Origin: Phoebastria nigripes
Taxonomy: Eukaryota; Chordata; Aves; Procellariiformes; Diomedeidae
Assembly (NCBI GenBank): GCA_035582835.1
Contig: JAYKAV010000966.1
Location: forward strand, 188,627-252,626
DNA: 64,000 nucleotides
Direction: 5' to 3'
The notes under the pieces are model-generated. The model worked only from the letters and a program-made list of their open reading frames with translations. It made no database searches and was not told where the DNA came from. Within the stretch, counting starts at the first letter, position 1. Each line of letters begins with the position of its first letter. The position numbers were made by a program, and so were the translations under genes. Positions 62,501 through 64,000 of this stretch are shown piece after piece.

Positions 62501-64000
62501 TTTTAACTTGTTGATATCCTGTAAATCAAGTATTAGCTAATAGAGAAAAGGCTGTTTTGTGGGAACTGTTTGTTCTCACACTGTCACTCTGTATTCCAGT
62601 ATATGTGTGAGATGACATTTTTCTGCATTTACAAAACAGGACAAACAAGCTACTTTTTTTTGATCTACTGAGAAACTACATACTGGTAAATTTAAATATA
62701 TATCTTGAATCATTGCATACTCCAAGAATATTAAAAATAGCTTATAAATATTGAGCTATGTATTAAATATACTTTTCCCCCCTCAGAACAGCTAATCAAC
62801 GGATAATGCAATGCTAGTTTGTAGTTAGCGGTCTTCTGCAAATAAGGGCCAAGAGCAGTCAAATCCTGCTTGTTCGCAGGAACTGAGCACAGAGAGGACT
62901 CTATATACTTCTGACTTACTCAGAGGGATCAGTGTCATGTCCCTCGCCATACAGACTCTGAAAACACTAGATGGGGGGGGGAGGTCCACCTTTCTTCAGC
63001 TCTACCCACTCTGTCACTTGAGCTACACTCAAGTAGTGCAGCTACACTCATGTCGTATTTGGACAAGGAATGCGCTTTTGAAACAAATTTCCTGACTGCC
63101 CCCACTTTCACATGGTGGAGCAGTCTTGCTGTGCACAATTCCAGTGCCTTTCAGAGGAAAGCAAACCATAGAATGAGTGGTGGGAATACAGCTATGGCCC
63201 TCCAGCTCAAAGGACCATACTACCCTGAAGTAAAATCTCTTGAAACGAGTACAGTGAGGATCGCAGAGGCTCATCATCGACTGGTTTGCTCTGCAGAGGT
63301 GCACTGTTTGATAACATCATAGACATGGTCTCAGGGCACCTGGGCCACTTGGGGAAGAAGGTACCTCACAAAGGCCACTCTTTCTCTGCCCAACTGGTAT
63401 CCCCCACCACGGAACAGACCAGGAAAAAAGGTATCATGGACCACTCCTTGCGAATATGGAAGAATATTTTCAACCAAATTAACATGCCTGCTGCTGATCT
63501 GGGTAACGAAGTTTCGCCTCCAAAGTCCTCAACCAGATTAGTTCACAGAACAGTGCTAGAGTGATTGGACAGTCATCAACAGGTCTGAAGGATGAGTAAC
63601 CTCTTATGAGGTTACAATGAGCAGATCAGCCTGTCTGACCACATCCAAGGACATTGAAAACTATGCAGCTAATGGTCCTTTTTGAAGACTTAAACCATTT
63701 TTTATTATAGTACTTGTATTCTAATGAAGCATCTAGTCAGTAGCAAGCACACCAAATGTGCATACTTATAAATGTTTAAGCACTGTAACCTGAAAGGTTT
63801 GAATAATGGCACAGATGATGTATATACAAAATTAAAACAGTTCTTCCAGTCCTCTCACAAGGCAGGATTACAAGAACTTGCTCAGAAGGGAAAACAACAA
63901 ATATCTTTTCTACCTGAAGAAGGATATCTGGGACTCAGGCTTATACAGAACACGTCTTCCCATTCACAGCAAGGGTCTGTTTGAGGCAGACCAGAAGAGC
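56568..64000. other. Intronic DNA, no recognised gene or transposon
   Basis: Contains the longest non-repeat open frame of the window (56568-57128 +, 186 codons, unrecognised, with a Pro/Ser-rich middle), a T16 run at 58188-58203, a perfect AT-only inverted repeat at 62311-62338, a G9 run near 62973 and an ambiguous base at 61734. The last kilobase (63.0-64.0 kb) is somewhat more GC-rich, with several 90-codon frames on both strands. I recognise none of them and see no supporting splice or start context. Confidence 0.5.
62311..62338. repeat. Perfect 11-bp AT-only inverted repeat, 6-nt loop
   Basis: TAATTATATTA, loop TAAAAT, TAATATAATTA. In AT-only sequence such repeats arise easily by chance, so this is recorded without a functional claim. 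Confidence 0.8.

Noticed and set aside
1..64000. CRISPR arrays, operons, tRNA or rRNA genes, and bacterial-style regulatory elements
   Set aside because: None seen. Repeat content and intron-exon structure show an animal nuclear genome, and no cloverleaf or ribosomal sequence was recognised.

Overview
The window is AT-rich, gene-poor vertebrate DNA, almost certainly from a bird. The repeats are CR1 LINEs that end in the typical 3' octamer-like microsatellite (ATTCTATG-type), plus a TG...CA solo LTR of a type I know from avian genomes. There are no SINEs or L1. Long untranslatable stretches with only short chance ORFs fit deep intronic sequence. Fourteen isolated single Ns mark a draft assembly.

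The only protein-coding sequence I can defend is one 201-bp exon on the minus strand (9104 to 8904). It is flanked by a polypyrimidine/AG acceptor and a GTAAGT donor. It encodes part of the extracellular glutamate-binding domain of a group III metabotropic glutamate receptor, and the residues match GRM8. The gene is therefore transcribed right to left. Positions 9105-64000 would be the intron upstream of this exon and 1-8903 the intron downstream. I found no second GRM8 exon, so both neighbouring exons probably lie outside the window. An exon of roughly 140 bp could still escape a reading by eye.

Layout. 1-8.9 kb: downstream intron with a minus-strand CR1 tail (4.26 kb) and a plus-strand CR1 tail (6.7 kb). 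8.9-9.2 kb: the GRM8 exon, with a C13 run just after its donor and a (CA)14 run just before its branch point. 9.2-64 kb: upstream intron. It contains a young 0.9-kb CR1 (14.3 kb), an old CR1 tail (23.6 kb), a GC-rich block that may be a decayed LTR (31.4 kb), a 34-A tract (36.9 kb), a 1.47-kb CR1 with most of a reverse-transcriptase ORF (40.1 kb), an eroded internal CR1 piece (44.0 kb), and a 528-bp solo LTR with 5-bp target duplications and a recognisable promoter (48.83-49.36 kb). The last 14 kb hold no repeat or gene that I recognise.

Five of the six CR1 copies lie antisense to GRM8, while the solo LTR has its promoter in the sense direction. I see no evidence of a novel multi-gene system. 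The most useful leads are the repeat-framed exon, the sense-oriented LTR promoter inside the gene, and the unassigned GC-rich block at 31.4-31.8 kb.
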